In this document: positions 27,625 through 36,397 of the stretch, piece after piece | Numbering within the stretch: the first letter of the stretch is position 1 | Layout of the letters: each line of letters begins with the position of its first letter | Assembly (NCBI RefSeq): GCF_001571305.1 | Contig: NZ_BCTN01000003.1 | Span: 182,457 to 246,456, forward strand | DNA from: Erwinia persicina NBRC 102418 | Lineage (GTDB): Bacteria > Pseudomonadota > Gammaproteobacteria > Enterobacterales > Enterobacteriaceae | DNA length: 64,000 nucleotides | Direction of reading: 5' to 3' | The notes under the pieces: model-generated | What the model was told of the DNA's origin: nothing | The model's input: only the letters and a program-made list of their open reading frames with translations | The model's database searches: none | Program-made: the position numbers and the translations under genes

Positions 27625-28362
27625 TCAGGCTTTGGGCCGGGTGACCGCCATAATAAACAGCATTGGCCGCTCCTGTTCTTCTGCCAGCGCAGGTTGCTGC
27701 GCGATCTGCTGCGGCGTGGGGCCCCACTCGTTGAGCGAATCAATGGTAAACCCGGCGGCAACAAGGTGATTGATCCAGCTTCCCAGTGTGCGGTGCTGCT
27801 TGATAACCCCGTCGGCAAACCAGTTAGTCACCCGCTGCCCTTCGCGCTGATAGTCACTGAGCGGCCAGCATTTCTGCTGTTCTCCGCTACTCAGCCAGCC
27901 CGGGTTACGGGGAGCCGTGTAGATCGGATGTTCGGCGGTGAAAATGAACTGCCCGCCGGGTTTCAGGGAGGCAAATACCGTCTGCAACAGCGCCGGCAGC
28001 GCTTCCACGTAATGCAGCGCCAGGGCACTCCATGCCAGATCGTAGCGCTGCGGGGGCAGGGTTAATGTTTCCAGATCCGCACGCCGCCAGTCAATCGCCG
28101 GGTTATCCCCCAGCGAGACCGCTTTCGCCAGCATTTTTTCCGACACATCGATTGCCAGTACGGCGTCGGCCCCCTGCTGACAGGCATAGCGGCTAAACCA
28201 GCCATAACCACAGCCCAGGTCGACCACCTGACGCTGTTTTAACGGGGGCAGGATCGCCTGTACCGCAGGCCACTCCGGGGCGCCTTCCAGGCCCAGTGTT
28301 GAGCGATTCAGCGTGGCATAACCGGCGAAAAAATCCGGGTTATCATAAATATTTTGTGTCAT
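27625..28362 (-). CDS. class I SAM-dependent methyltransferase
   Basis: About 245 residues. SAM-binding motif I is 'VVDLGCGYGWFSR' (near 46), motif II 'VLAIDVSEKML', and post-motif 'YDLAWSALALHYVEAL', as in the UbiE/BioC-like group. The start ATG at 28362 has AAAGGA nine bases upstream; the longer frame would add 61 unrelated residues. Its stop abuts that of the convergent MBL-fold gene. The acceptor is unknown; small molecules are likelier than nucleic acid on length. Confidence 0.8.
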   Translation of the reverse strand: MTQNIYDNPDFFAGYATLNRSTLGLEGAPEWPAVQAILPPLKQRQVVDLGCGYGWFSRYACQQGADAVLAIDVSEKMLAKAVSLGDNPAIDWRRADLETLTLPPQRYDLAWSALALHYVEALPALLQTVFASLKPGGQFIFTAEHPIYTAPRNPGWLSSGEQQKCWPLSDYQREGQRVTNWFADGVIKQHRTLGSWINHLVAAGFTIDSLNEWGPTPQQIAQQPALAEEQERPMLFIMAVTRPKA

Positions 28363-28526
28363 TGCTGGTTTCCTTTGCGTCAATGCTTCCGGTACTGAAG
28401 CCGTTATTTTAGCCCCGCCAGAAAACCAAAAGAACCCTCTTTTCAGCCCGTTCCCCGTCCCGTCAGGCTGTTTGCTGCCTTTATTGACCTCAGATAAGAA
28501 ATAATGTTGTACCTGGCCTGAGATAC

Positions 28527-28542
28527 CTGTATTTTTATCCAG
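28527..28542. promoter_or_regulatory. LexA (SOS) box of the dinI-like gene
   Basis: CTGT-N8-CCAG with an AT-rich centre (ATTTTTAT), differing from the CTGT-N8-ACAG core by one base, 22 bp before the dinI-like ATG. This is the usual place for SOS repression. Confidence 0.75.
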
Positions 28543-28564
28543 CAAAAATGCACAAGGAGAAAAA

Positions 28565-28810
28565 ATGTTTGTTGAACTGATTTATGACAAGCGCAATGTA
28601 GCCGGTCTGGCCAATGCCGAGCAGCTTATCCTTAATGAACTGGAAAAACGCGTACAGAAAGTGTTTCCTGACGCCGTGGTCAAAGTGAAACCCATGCAGG
28701 CTAATGGTGTGAAGAGTGACGCCAGTAAGAGTGATAAGTCCACGCTGTTGCGCATCATCGAAGAGATGTTTGATGAAGCCGATCAGTGGATGGTATCCGA
28801 AGAATTCTGA
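28565..28810 (+). CDS. dinI: DinI-family SOS regulator
   Basis: 81 residues with the DinI pattern: beta strand 'FVELIYDK', helix 'AEQLILNELEKRVQKVFPDA', strand 'VVKVKPM' and the acidic C-terminal helix 'LLRIIEEMFDEADQWMVSEEF' that in DinI contacts RecA. DinI modulates RecA filament stability and coprotease activity toward LexA and UmuD. AAGGAGA precedes the ATG, and a LexA box lies upstream. umuDC follows 5.5 kb away, so two SOS units are in this stretch. Phage homologues (Msg-like) exist; the prophage-like holins nearby leave that origin open. Confidence 0.85.
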   Translation: MFVELIYDKRNVAGLANAEQLILNELEKRVQKVFPDAVVKVKPMQANGVKSDASKSDKSTLLRIIEEMFDEADQWMVSEEF

Positions 28811-28836
28811 TGCAAATATCGCTGGATGGGTCAAAA

Positions 28837-28916
28837 AAATTGATGAAAGGGCAGGATGATGAGGATGGTTTACTGGCATTCGCTGGAAATCATCCTATCC
28901 TTTAACTCATCAATTT
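28837..28916. repeat. long imperfect inverted repeat after dinI
   Basis: A left arm starting AAATTGATGA and ending GGATGAT (28837-28860) is mirrored by ATCATCC...TCATCAATTT (28889-28916), giving a long interrupted stem just before the rho-independent terminator. It may be a structured 3' UTR or a remnant. Confidence 0.55.
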
Positions 28917-28927
28917 CCCTGGTGTTG

Positions 28928-28960
28928 GCCCGCACTCAAGCTCTTAGCGGGCTTTTTTTT
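28928..28960 (+). terminator. rho-independent terminator after dinI
   Basis: Stem GCCCGC / GCGGGC with a 13-base loop, followed by eight T residues. Confidence 0.85.
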
Positions 28961-29079
28961 GTCTGAAATCGCCTTTCCTGTTGTCAGCCACGACTCTACC
29001 TTGCCTCTGCGCCTAAAGTTTCCCCGTCAGCTGCCGAAAAATTAACCAGCACAATAATAAGGTAATCATCGGGACAACT

Positions 29080-29319
29080 ATGGCCACTATCTATATACCT
29101 TCACTTATGGGATTACTCAGTGATGCTGAGCGGCAGAAAGGGACGAGACTGACACGAGAAGAGGTGGAAACGCTGCGCGATTCTGTTGTCTGTGTAACCA
29201 TTCCCGATACGATTGCCAGCGCGCTCGATCGCTCACAAAATTTTAGTGATACCGACCCGGAACACTGCTGGGAGGAGTGGTCACGCTACCGTTATCAACG
29301 GGAAGCCGCGCAGCGGTAA
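29080..29319 (+). CDS. small hypothetical protein
   Basis: 79 residues, charged and probably soluble and helical ('LTREEVETLRDSVVCVTIPDTIASALDRS', ending 'EEWSRYRYQREAAQR'). ATG is preceded by CATCGGGACAACT with no strong ribosome-binding site. No family is recognised. It faces a 66-residue hypothetical gene. Codon use looks like that of the neighbours. Confidence 0.55.
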   Translation: MATIYIPSLMGLLSDAERQKGTRLTREEVETLRDSVVCVTIPDTIASALDRSQNFSDTDPEHCWEEWSRYRYQREAAQR

Positions 29320-29339
29320 GTCAGTCAGGTCAGCAGACT

Positions 29340-29540
29340 TTAACGGCGGGCGTTCGCTGCCAGCTCTTCAGTCAGCAGATCGTGGACTTTTGCGGCAAAC
29401 GCCGAACTGTCATGCAGCATCTGAATGGCTTCTTCAAGGGTTTGTGGTGGCATCTGCCCCACAATACGCCAGCCCAGGGCAATATTTTTGGCTTCTTCAA
29501 GCCGTTCAAATGGGTGTTCGCCAGATACAGACTCAGACAC
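29340..29540 (-). CDS. small hypothetical helical protein
   Basis: 66 residues, helical and acidic-basic ('PFERLEEAKNIALGWRIVG', 'TLEEAIQMLHDSSAFAAKVHDLL'). CAGGAGAAG precedes the ATG, supporting translation. No family or motif is recognised. It is convergent with the preceding small gene. Confidence 0.55.
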   Translation of the reverse strand: MSESVSGEHPFERLEEAKNIALGWRIVGQMPPQTLEEAIQMLHDSSAFAAKVHDLLTEELAANARR

Positions 29541-29839
29541 GATCTTCTCCTGATTTAACTTTTGGATCTATTTTACGTAGCCTGATGACGTCATCACAAC
29601 CCCACCTCAGGATTTAAATTATTATCATGTTGTCTTTCAATAAGTTAATTATAAAAAAAGCGTAAGATCAGGCCATTACAGAAGACGGGCAGTATAAAAT
29701 ACATCCAGTTATTTCCAGAAAACCGCCTGCGCGTCCGGAATGCCCCTGCTTTTTATGGTTCTACTGGTGCGGTAATGACCCGCTCTGCGGCGGGTTTATC
29801 TGTCTGCACGCGAAGACGCTGTTCTTTCCCCCTTTCCTT

Positions 29840-30127
29840 TCAGCGCCGTGGACGCAGCACCTCGAAAACCTGGGCGACATTGCCTTTTGCCCGCCAGACA
29901 GCGGCACAAAATATCATGTTAATCGTCACCGCAGCCCAGTGCGTATGGGCATAAACGTCAAACAAAAAGCGGAACGGTACAGAGGCATACGCCAGAATAA
30001 TCAGGTAAGCCAGCCACGACGCCCAGCGCTGATGCCTGGCTCCTGCCTTATAGAAAAACATCAGCCGCAGCACAATGGCCGAACACACCACCACATTAAT
30101 GATGACCATAGGATCACTTGTTACCAT
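29840..30127 (-). CDS. putative 3-TM phage holin
   Basis: 95 residues with three predicted membrane helices and a basic C-terminal tail (RAKGNVAQVFEVLRPRR), as in putative three-TM holins that often pair with another holin. The ATG at 30127 lies inside the 3' end of the upstream holin-like gene (14-base overlap), so the two are coupled. No lysozyme or spanin follows, so this is an isolated lysis remnant or a domesticated pair. Confidence 0.65.
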   Translation of the reverse strand: MVTSDPMVIINVVVCSAIVLRLMFFYKAGARHQRWASWLAYLIILAYASVPFRFLFDVYAHTHWAAVTINMIFCAAVWRAKGNVAQVFEVLRPRR

Positions 30128-30494
30128 GATGCCCTCCTTTCCAGCGTGCAAGCCAGCTTGCCGGATCCTGCTGGCTGAAAAATGTCAGCGTTTTTATCGC
30201 CAGGGCTGACAGCAGCACCGCCCCCAGACCATCCAGTGGCTTATCGCTGTAACCCAGGAGCTGTGCCAGCTTCGCTCCCACCAGACCTGCCCCATAGATA
30301 CCCACGATCCACGACACCAAAAAGTATGCAGCGCGACGAATAACCTGGATATCCGCCGCCGTCGCCACATAAAACACCGCACCCGCAAACGCGCCGAACA
30401 TGACACCGTAATCGGTTGTACCGATAAACCCGACCAGACTGGATCCCGAGGTCACCGCGGCTCCCAGACTCACTGCTGTGAATGTTGCTACCAT
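30114..30494 (-). CDS. putative phage holin
   Basis: 126 residues, Ala/Gly-rich with three or four membrane segments ('GVMFGAFAGAVFYVATAADI', 'FLVSWIVGIYGAGLVGAKLAQLLG') and a charged tail, resembling putative holins of tailed phages. It is the first gene of a two-gene unit and lies downstream of a terminator that shields it from upstream transcription. No promoter box was assigned. Phage origin is inferred from family resemblance only. Confidence 0.65.
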   Translation of the reverse strand: MVATFTAVSLGAAVTSGSSLVGFIGTTDYGVMFGAFAGAVFYVATAADIQVIRRAAYFLVSWIVGIYGAGLVGAKLAQLLGYSDKPLDGLGAVLLSALAIKTLTFFSQQDPASWLARWKGGHHGNK

Positions 30495-30532
30495 ATAGCC
30501 CCCTTTGCTGCACCCTCTTACCGATTCAGGGA

Positions 30533-30557
30533 TAAAAAAAACCCGGCCAAAGCCGGG
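30533..30557 (-). terminator. rho-independent terminator on the minus strand
   Basis: Stem CCCGGC / GCCGGG with a four-base loop. On the minus strand it is followed by a run of eight T residues, upstream of the holin pair. Confidence 0.7.
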
Positions 30558-30737
30558 CTGAAAAACGATTACCGCCGATATGCCAGTAACGCTGTTTTAT
30601 CAAGTTAACTCAGGTTTTGCGTACGCGTGAGCCGGGCCACAAAAACAGCATCACAAGTTGTGATCGCGATCAAAACAACATTGCTGGCACTGGAACAGCA
30701 TAAACCCGGTGCTATTAACGGATCGTTAAGGAACAGT

Positions 30738-30875
30738 ATGAACGCCGCATTACTCTTTGCTCTGTTGCTGATGGGGGGGCCACTGGTGGCTTTTCTGGTG
30801 ATTATCAGCCTTTGTTTGCCTGGCATTGTGCTGGCGCGATGGCATCAACGGGACGCCCGTATCCCTCTGCCCTGA
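30738..30875 (+). CDS. small single-span membrane peptide
   Basis: 45 residues: one or two hydrophobic stretches ('AALLFALLLMGGPLVAFLVI') and a basic tail ending 'RWHQRDARIPLP'. AAGGA lies eight bases before ATG. An open frame extends upstream but would add a polar non-membrane leader. Nothing similar is recognised. Confidence 0.45.
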   Translation: MNAALLFALLLMGGPLVAFLVIISLCLPGIVLARWHQRDARIPLP

Positions 30876-30897
30876 CGGTAGCGCCGGCCGGTGGAAA

Positions 30898-31806
30898 TCA
30901 GACGCCCTGCTGGCTGGCAAATAGCGCGGAAAACCAGTCGATAAAGACCCTGACCTTAGGCGAAAGGTAGCGCCTGTCCGGGTATAAAATGGACACCGGT
31001 TTCGTCACGGTGGCGTATGGCGTCAGCACCTCTTGCAACCGGCCGGTAGCGATAGACGGTTCCAGAGCGGTGCGTAGCGCATGAAGCATTCCTAACCCCG
31101 CCAGACCACAGGAAAGCAGGACGTCTGAATTGTTGACCAGCATACTGCTGCCAGGACGTCGCGCCACCGTCTCGCCGTCGACGACAAAATTCCACGCCAT
31201 CACTTCACGACTGTGTTCGCTGAAAAAGTTAACCGCCTTGTGGTGTATCAGGTCGTCTGGCGTCAGCGGCGTACCGTATTTTTCCAGATACGAGGGCGCG
31301 GCGCAGGTGGCCATCCGCACACGGCCTAACCGCCGGGAGATAAAGCTGGAATCATCCAGTTCGCCGAGGCGGATTGCGCAGTCAATCCCCTCAGCGACCA
31401 GATCGGCCTTGCGGTCAGAGGCGGTCAGCACCATCTCTATATCAGGGTAAAGGCTCTGAAAATCAGCCAGCGCAGGCACCAGAATGCCATGCGTCAGGGC
31501 AAGCGGCGCGTCGATACGTAAACGTCCCCGGGGCGGCTGCGTGGGGGAAAATGACGCCATGAGATCGCTGACCTCAAGCAGCAGCAGCCTGGCCCGCTGA
31601 TAAAACGCCTCCCCCTCTGCCGTCAGGCTCAGGCTGCGCGTGGTGCGGTGCAGCAGCTTAACGCCCAGATCCGCCTCAATCTGCTGGATCGCCCGGGTGA
31701 CCGCAGGGCGGTGAAGTTGCAGTGCATCCGCAGCTTTGGTAAAGCTGCGCAATTCGACGACCTGAACAAACACCTTCATTGAATCAAGCATAGTGGGATG
31801 CATCAT
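30898..31806 (-). CDS. LysR-family transcriptional regulator
   Basis: 302 residues: N-terminal winged helix-turn-helix 'FVQVVELRSFTKAADALQLHRPAVTRAIQQIE', then 'LGVKLLHRTTRSLSLTAEG', and a C-terminal substrate-binding domain. The first of two adjacent ATGs is listed; a third at 31791 gives the more usual N terminus. It is divergent from an NAD(P)-dependent oxidoreductase gene across 238 bp, the classic layout for a LysR regulator and its target. Inducer unknown. Confidence 0.88.
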   Translation of the reverse strand: MMHPTMLDSMKVFVQVVELRSFTKAADALQLHRPAVTRAIQQIEADLGVKLLHRTTRSLSLTAEGEAFYQRARLLLLEVSDLMASFSPTQPPRGRLRIDAPLALTHGILVPALADFQSLYPDIEMVLTASDRKADLVAEGIDCAIRLGELDDSSFISRRLGRVRMATCAAPSYLEKYGTPLTPDDLIHHKAVNFFSEHSREVMAWNFVVDGETVARRPGSSMLVNNSDVLLSCGLAGLGMLHALRTALEPSIATGRLQEVLTPYATVTKPVSILYPDRRYLSPKVRVFIDWFSALFASQQGV

Positions 31807-32044
31807 ACCTCTTCACCTTCCTGATGAACCGACATCGCGCGACGCCTTTCACACATTATACCCGGGATCGCGTGCCCCGCTGGTGAGCATTGTTTCACTA
31901 ACAGTAACACTGAAGTATCCGGGCGCCTCTTTTTCCCGCCCCCTGCCGTGACTATCCTGACCGGCAATGGGTGGCTCAGGAGTCTGACCGGGGCTGAATG
32001 TTTCAGCCCCCTCCCGACACCGATGATTAAGAGGAAGCACAACG

Positions 32045-33058
32045 ATGAAAGCATGGTTACTGAAAGATTTTGGCCTTAACCACCTCAAGCTGGAAGACGT
32101 TCCTGTTCCGACGCCGGGTCCGGGTGAACTGCTGGTGAAGGTAGGTGCAGTGTCACTGAATTTTCGTGATAAAGCCATTGTGGAGGGATTCTACGAGCCT
32201 CACCGGGTCCCCGCCTCCCTCATTCCCGTCTCTGACGCCGCCGGTACGGTCGTGTCAACCGGAGAAGGTGTTACCCGCATCGGCATCGGCGATCGCGTGA
32301 ATTCCCATCTCTACTCACGCTGGCTTGACGGCGAACCCGCCGCGGATGAGCCCGACTGGTGTACAGGAATGCCGCTGCCCGGCGGCCTCGCTGAATACAT
32401 GATTATTCATGAAGACAGCGCGGTACAGGCCCCGGAGAATATGACGGATGAGGAAGCCTCAACGCTGCCGATCGCCGCACTGACCGCCTGGTATTCGCTG
32501 ATGGAGGTGGGAAATCTGCAGCCGGGTCAGACCGTGCTGGTCCAGGGGACGGGCGGCGTATCGGTGTTTGCCGCGCAAATCGCCCATGCTTACGGCGCAC
32601 GGGTGATCGCCACCTCCAGCAACGATGAAAATCTTGCCCGCATTAAAGCGCTGGGCGCTGATGAAGGCATCAACTATAAAACCCATCCCGACTGGGAAAA
32701 GAAAGTCCTTGAACTGACCGGCGGTAAAGGGGCTGACATCACGGTTGAAGTGGCTGGCGGTAACGGGATCAACCAGTCCGTTCAGGCAACAAAAGTGGCC
32801 GGCACGGTGGCCCAGGTGGGTTTCCTGACGGGCCAGACCGCAGAGCTGGATCTGATGTCAGTGATTTTCCGTCAGACCACCCTGCGGGGCATTGCCGTGG
32901 CGCCGCGCGCCGCATTTGACCGCATGAATCCGTTCCTGAACCAGCACAATATCGTGCCGGTGATTGAAAAGGTGTACCCCTTCAGCGAGGCGATTGAAGC
33001 ATTTGAACATCTGTCGCGCGGCGCATTCGGTAAAATCGTGATCAAAATCGCTGATTAA
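32045..33058 (+). CDS. NAD(P)-dependent alcohol dehydrogenase / quinone oxidoreductase-like protein
   Basis: 337 residues of the medium-chain dehydrogenase family: GroES-like N-terminal half ('GPGELLVKVGAVSLNFRD') and Rossmann half with 'VLVQGTGGVSVFAAQIA'. The structural-zinc cysteine cluster is missing, which fits the zeta-crystallin/quinone-reductase branch. AGGAAGCACAACG precedes ATG. Probably regulated by the divergent LysR gene. Substrate unknown. Confidence 0.85.
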   Translation: MKAWLLKDFGLNHLKLEDVPVPTPGPGELLVKVGAVSLNFRDKAIVEGFYEPHRVPASLIPVSDAAGTVVSTGEGVTRIGIGDRVNSHLYSRWLDGEPAADEPDWCTGMPLPGGLAEYMIIHEDSAVQAPENMTDEEASTLPIAALTAWYSLMEVGNLQPGQTVLVQGTGGVSVFAAQIAHAYGARVIATSSNDENLARIKALGADEGINYKTHPDWEKKVLELTGGKGADITVEVAGGNGINQSVQATKVAGTVAQVGFLTGQTAELDLMSVIFRQTTLRGIAVAPRAAFDRMNPFLNQHNIVPVIEKVYPFSEAIEAFEHLSRGAFGKIVIKIAD

Positions 33059-33074
33059 CGCCAGATAAGGGCGC

Positions 33075-34337
33075 TCATTTCGCCACCGGCAGATCGGCGT
33101 AGCGGGTCGTATAAGCGGGCGATAGCATCTCCCGCTTCATCGCCCAGGCTTTTTCAATGCCCTGTCCGGCAAACCACACTTTGCCTTTTCCTGACTGATT
33201 CAGTCTGTCAATGACCCCCATCAGCACTTCGCTGTTGAGGGGCGACGGGGAGGCGTCAAACAGGTTCATCTGCGCCACGCCCTGCGAGAAAAAGTCCCCC
33301 AGCATCACCCCGGCTTTCATATAACGATGCCCCTCAACCCAAATCCGGTCGAGTGCCTCCGTTGCCACGCGAAGGATATCCCGCGTGTCGTTCGAGGGCG
33401 TCAGCAGCGTGCCAGAGGCCTGATTACCATAGAACACTTCGCCTTCCGCATGGGGGCTGGTACGCAGAAAAACGCTGATAAACCGACAGTACTGGCCATC
33501 TTCCCGCAGCTTTGCGGCCGCGCGTTCGGCATAGGCGCACACGGCCTGCCGCATCTCGTCGTATTCCGTGATGCGTGAGCCAAACGATCGTGAACACATG
33601 ATTTGCTGCCTGGCGGGCGCCAGATCCTCCAGCGTCAGGCACGGCTCACCGCGCAGTTCACGCACGGTTCGCTCCAGTACCACATTGAAATGTTTGCGAA
33701 TGGTGCTGGTACTTTGCTCCGACAAATCTTTCGCCGTGATGATGCCCATCGCATTTAGCCTCTTACTGATGCGCCGCCCCACGCCCCACACATCTTCGAC
33801 CGCGACTAACCCCATCAGCTTCCGCTGGCGCTCAACATCCGACAGATCCAGCACCCCGCCGGTCTTCGTCCATTTTTTGGCTGCGTGGTTGGCCAGTTTG
33901 GCTAAGGTCTTGGTAGGCGCAATGCCCACCCCCACCGTCAGATGCGTATCCCGCTTCACCCGCTCCCGGATTTCCCGGCCGAACTCGTCAAGGATCCGGC
34001 ACTGGCGGACGCCCGTCAGATCCATAAAGGCCTCATCGATGGAGTAAATTTCGATAGCGGGAGCCATCTGCTCAAGGGTAGTCATCACCCGGTGGCTCAT
34101 GTCGGCATACAGCGCATAGTTAGAGCTGAAGACGTGGATATTATGCTGTTTTATCTGGTCTTTAAGCTTGAAATAGGGAGCGCCCATCGGGATGTTTAAC
34201 TTTTTGACTTCGGCACTGCGCGCAATAATACAGCCGTCGTTATTACTCAGTACAACTACCGCTTTGCCACGCAGATCGGGCCGGAATACGGTTTCGCAGC
34301 TGGCGTAGAACGAATTGACATCCACCAGGGCAAACAT
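33075..34337 (-). CDS. umuC: UmuC, DNA polymerase V catalytic subunit
   Basis: 420 residues, full length for UmuC. Y-family catalytic residues are seen in 'FALVDVNSFYASCE' (Asp 6) and 'YSIDEAFMDLTG' (Asp-Glu near 100), with the little-finger domain after 240. Error-prone lesion-bypass synthesis with UmuD'2 and RecA. Its ATG overlaps the umuD stop by one base (TAATG), so the pair is coupled. It is the last intact core-like unit before the accessory region. umuDC is also common on plasmids, so origin is open. Confidence 0.93.
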   Translation of the reverse strand: MFALVDVNSFYASCETVFRPDLRGKAVVVLSNNDGCIIARSAEVKKLNIPMGAPYFKLKDQIKQHNIHVFSSNYALYADMSHRVMTTLEQMAPAIEIYSIDEAFMDLTGVRQCRILDEFGREIRERVKRDTHLTVGVGIAPTKTLAKLANHAAKKWTKTGGVLDLSDVERQRKLMGLVAVEDVWGVGRRISKRLNAMGIITAKDLSEQSTSTIRKHFNVVLERTVRELRGEPCLTLEDLAPARQQIMCSRSFGSRITEYDEMRQAVCAYAERAAAKLREDGQYCRFISVFLRTSPHAEGEVFYGNQASGTLLTPSNDTRDILRVATEALDRIWVEGHRYMKAGVMLGDFFSQGVAQMNLFDASPSPLNSEVLMGVIDRLNQSGKGKVWFAGQGIEKAWAMKREMLSPAYTTRYADLPVAK

Positions 34338-34756
34338 TAGCGGTGTATCGTCTTAATGACGTGCTTCACCACGCCAAAGATCTCAAACTGATCGGGGTCA
34401 GCAATGGGAATAACGGAATACGCCGGGTTCATCGGCCTGAGGGAAAGAGAGGGTGTGGTGATCAGCTGCTTGACGGTGAACTCGCCCGATAAGGCAGCGA
34501 CAATGATGTCTCCATGCACGGCATTCAGTGCGCTGTCAACGACCAGCATATCGCCATCGTTTATCCCCGCGCCAATCATTGAGTCCCCGCTGACCCGGAT
34601 AAAATAGGTTGAACTTGGGTGAGCAATAAGCAGATGGTTCAGATCCAGACGCTGCTCAACATAATCCTGGGCCGGAGACGGAAATCCGCACGGCACGCGC
34701 TCAATAAACAGGGGTAACGCGACAATCGCGTGAATATCGGCAGGCTTAAAAAACAT
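34337..34756 (-). CDS. umuD: UmuD, SOS protease-processed pol V subunit
   Basis: About 139 residues matching E. coli UmuD: 'MFFKPADI', the self-cleavage site Cys-Gly in '[16 protein letters not shown]', catalytic Ser in 'SGDSMI' and Lys in 'GEFTVKQL'. The start is the second of two adjacent ATGs, matching the E. coli N terminus. RecA-stimulated cleavage makes UmuD'. A consensus LexA box lies 22 bp upstream. Confidence 0.93.
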   Translation of the reverse strand: MFFKPADIHAIVALPLFIERVPCGFPSPAQDYVEQRLDLNHLLIAHPSSTYFIRVSGDSMIGAGINDGDMLVVDSALNAVHGDIIVAALSGEFTVKQLITTPSLSLRPMNPAYSVIPIADPDQFEIFGVVKHVIKTIHR

Positions 34757-34777
34757 CATGACTGTCTTCTCATTATT

Positions 34778-34797
34778 TACTGTGTTTATATACAGTA
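34778..34797. promoter_or_regulatory. consensus LexA box of umuDC
   Basis: TACTGTGTTTATATACAGTA contains a full CTGT-N8-ACAG core with AT-rich centre and TA flanks, the tight-binding form seen at umuDC in E. coli. Confidence 0.93.
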
Positions 34798-35107
34798 TTA
34801 TTGATCGACCAGCGCAATCAAGTTGATTCATGGACATTTTGGTAAAGCCGTTGGTGGAAAAGAAGATTTAGTTGGCAGCTGCGACATGCTATGAGGTCAA
34901 CGTGAGTAAGTTATGCCGCCGAAAACCTCCGGGCATACAGGGTATAAGGATATGGCCGCCGTAAACAGCGCAGCCGTAAGGCTGAAAACTACGGGCTGAC
35001 AGTCTAATGTCGTTACGCGTTGTCGTTATTTTTCGCCCATGCCTCATGTCGCGGTGAAGTGAGTCGTCGCTTGCAGAAGCTGTTCGCGACGACGCTAATG
35101 AGCCTGC
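34798..35107. other. intergenic DNA at the start of the accessory region
   Basis: No supported gene. An open frame on the minus strand (34889-35281) has composition unlike a real protein and runs through the palindromic repeat, so it is not called. Confidence 0.4.
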
Positions 35108-35172
35108 TTTTCGCTCACAGCAGACGGCTTGTCCCGTTAGTCTGTCTGCCTGGTGCCGAAAGCGGACGTTAA
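35108..35172. repeat. dispersed palindromic repeat, copy R1
   Basis: Shares 'TCGCTCACAGCAGACGGCTT' and 'AAGCGGACGTT' with copy R2, which starts about 600 bp away on the other side of the VOC gene. The left end is degraded. Confidence 0.7.
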
Positions 35173-35279
35173 CAAGGCGTGTTATAGCGTGAGCTCTCAG
35201 GGGAAAATTAAAAACATGATAGCGTGTAAACTCAAGCCGGACTCCAACGTTTATGCAGTCTTTTCGCAAGGATCCCCAC

Positions 35280-35666
35280 ATGTTTACTCATATGCGTATT
35301 GCCAGACCCGTCACTAATCTTGAGAGATCTTTTCTTATGTACAGTCAGGGGCTGGGTTTGCACAAAATTGCTGAATTCAACGATCATCACGGTTTCAATG
35401 GCGTTATGTTAGGGCGGGAAGATTTAGACTGGCATATAGAATTCACTTTTTGCCATCACCATTCCGTTCACCCTTTGCATACTGAGGAGGATTTACTCGT
35501 TCTTTATTACCCGGATAAAGATGAATGGATACATGCTTGCGAAAGAGTGAAAAATGCCGGTTTCAGAATGGCAAAGTCATTTAACCCATACTGGGATGTG
35601 AACGGAAGGACATTTGTTGATTCCGACAGATACAGGGTGGTTCTGCAAAACAAGGGATGGGCATAA
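35280..35666 (+). CDS. VOC (glyoxalase/bleomycin-resistance fold) protein
   Basis: About 128 residues with the VOC pattern: 'MRIARPVTNLERSFLMYSQG', 'FNGVMLG', 'WHIEFT' and a C-terminal 'TFVDSDRYRVVLQNKG'. Metal ligands may include His in 'DWHIEF'. The ATG at 35280 follows AAGGAT. It lies between repeat copies R1 and R2, as one cassette-like unit. Substrate unknown. Confidence 0.8.
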   Translation: MFTHMRIARPVTNLERSFLMYSQGLGLHKIAEFNDHHGFNGVMLGREDLDWHIEFTFCHHHSVHPLHTEEDLLVLYYPDKDEWIHACERVKNAGFRMAKSFNPYWDVNGRTFVDSDRYRVVLQNKGWA

Positions 35667-35710
35667 GCTCAAGAAATAAGACTAAGTTGCCACCTTCTTG
35701 CTGCAAGCTA

Positions 35711-35776
35711 AACATCCGCTTCTCGCTCACAGCAGACGGCTTGTCCCACTCCGCCAGGTGTCAGAAGCGGACGTTG
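35711..35776. repeat. dispersed palindromic repeat, copy R2
   Basis: Runs from AACATCCGCTTC to GAAGCGGACGTT: complementary ends (one mismatch) around a partly paired middle, 45 bp after the VOC gene stop. It is the most complete long-form copy with R5. Confidence 0.75.
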
Positions 35777-35860
35777 CTCCCGTTATATGCATTTTTGGAA
35801 AAAGAGCTGTGCAAGGTGGTCAATATTAGCCAAACTCTGGCGCTAAGATAAGGAGAAATA

Positions 35861-36397
35861 ATGATGACACAGCAAGCACCTCAACTTGAAACAGAACGCC
35901 TGATTTTAAAGCAATTTACACTTGATGATTTTCCGGCACTCAGAGAATGCTGGGCGACGCCTGAAATGGCGAAGATTAATGGCGGAGAAAATCCAACGGC
36001 AGAAATGGTCTGGACCCGCTTATTACGTTATATCGGGCACTGGCAGGCGTTAGGGTATGGCTACTGGGCAGTGTTTGAAAAAACGACAGGCCGTTATGCT
36101 GGTGCGTTTGGATTTCAGGATGCGCATCGTGATATCACGCCTGAGTTGCAATACCCTGAAGCTGGATGGACGTTGATTCCAGAAGTTCGTGGCAACGGTT
36201 ATGCGTCTGAAGCACTGGCCGCAGTTTTACTATGGGCCGACAGGACATTCTCCTCTCCGGTGTGCTGTATTATTGATGAAGAAAACAAACGTTCAAATTA
36301 TTTAGCTGAACGCTTTGGTTTCCAGTTTCAAAATCATGTTAACTATCGTGGTAAGCAGGTACGCATGCTTGTACGCGAGCAAGCAGCCAGACCATAA
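35861..36397 (+). CDS. GNAT-family N-acetyltransferase (RimJ/RimL-like)
   Basis: 178 residues: 'LETERLILKQFTLDDFPAL' at the start, 'YWAVFEKTTGRYAGAFGFQD' and acetyl-CoA loop 'IPEVRGNGYASEALAAVL', then 'IIDEENKRSNYLAERFGFQF', typical of Acetyltransf_3 enzymes. AAGGAGAAAT precedes ATG. A free-standing gene between repeats R2 and R3. Acceptor unknown. Confidence 0.87.
   Translation: MMTQQAPQLETERLILKQFTLDDFPALRECWATPEMAKINGGENPTAEMVWTRLLRYIGHWQALGYGYWAVFEKTTGRYAGAFGFQDAHRDITPELQYPEAGWTLIPEVRGNGYASEALAAVLLWADRTFSSPVCCIIDEENKRSNYLAERFGFQFQNHVNYRGKQVRMLVREQAARP

Noticed and set aside
34889..35281. Minus-strand open frame of 130 codons
   Set aside because: It runs through the palindromic repeat R1, has no ribosome-binding site and an amino-acid mix unlike real proteins.
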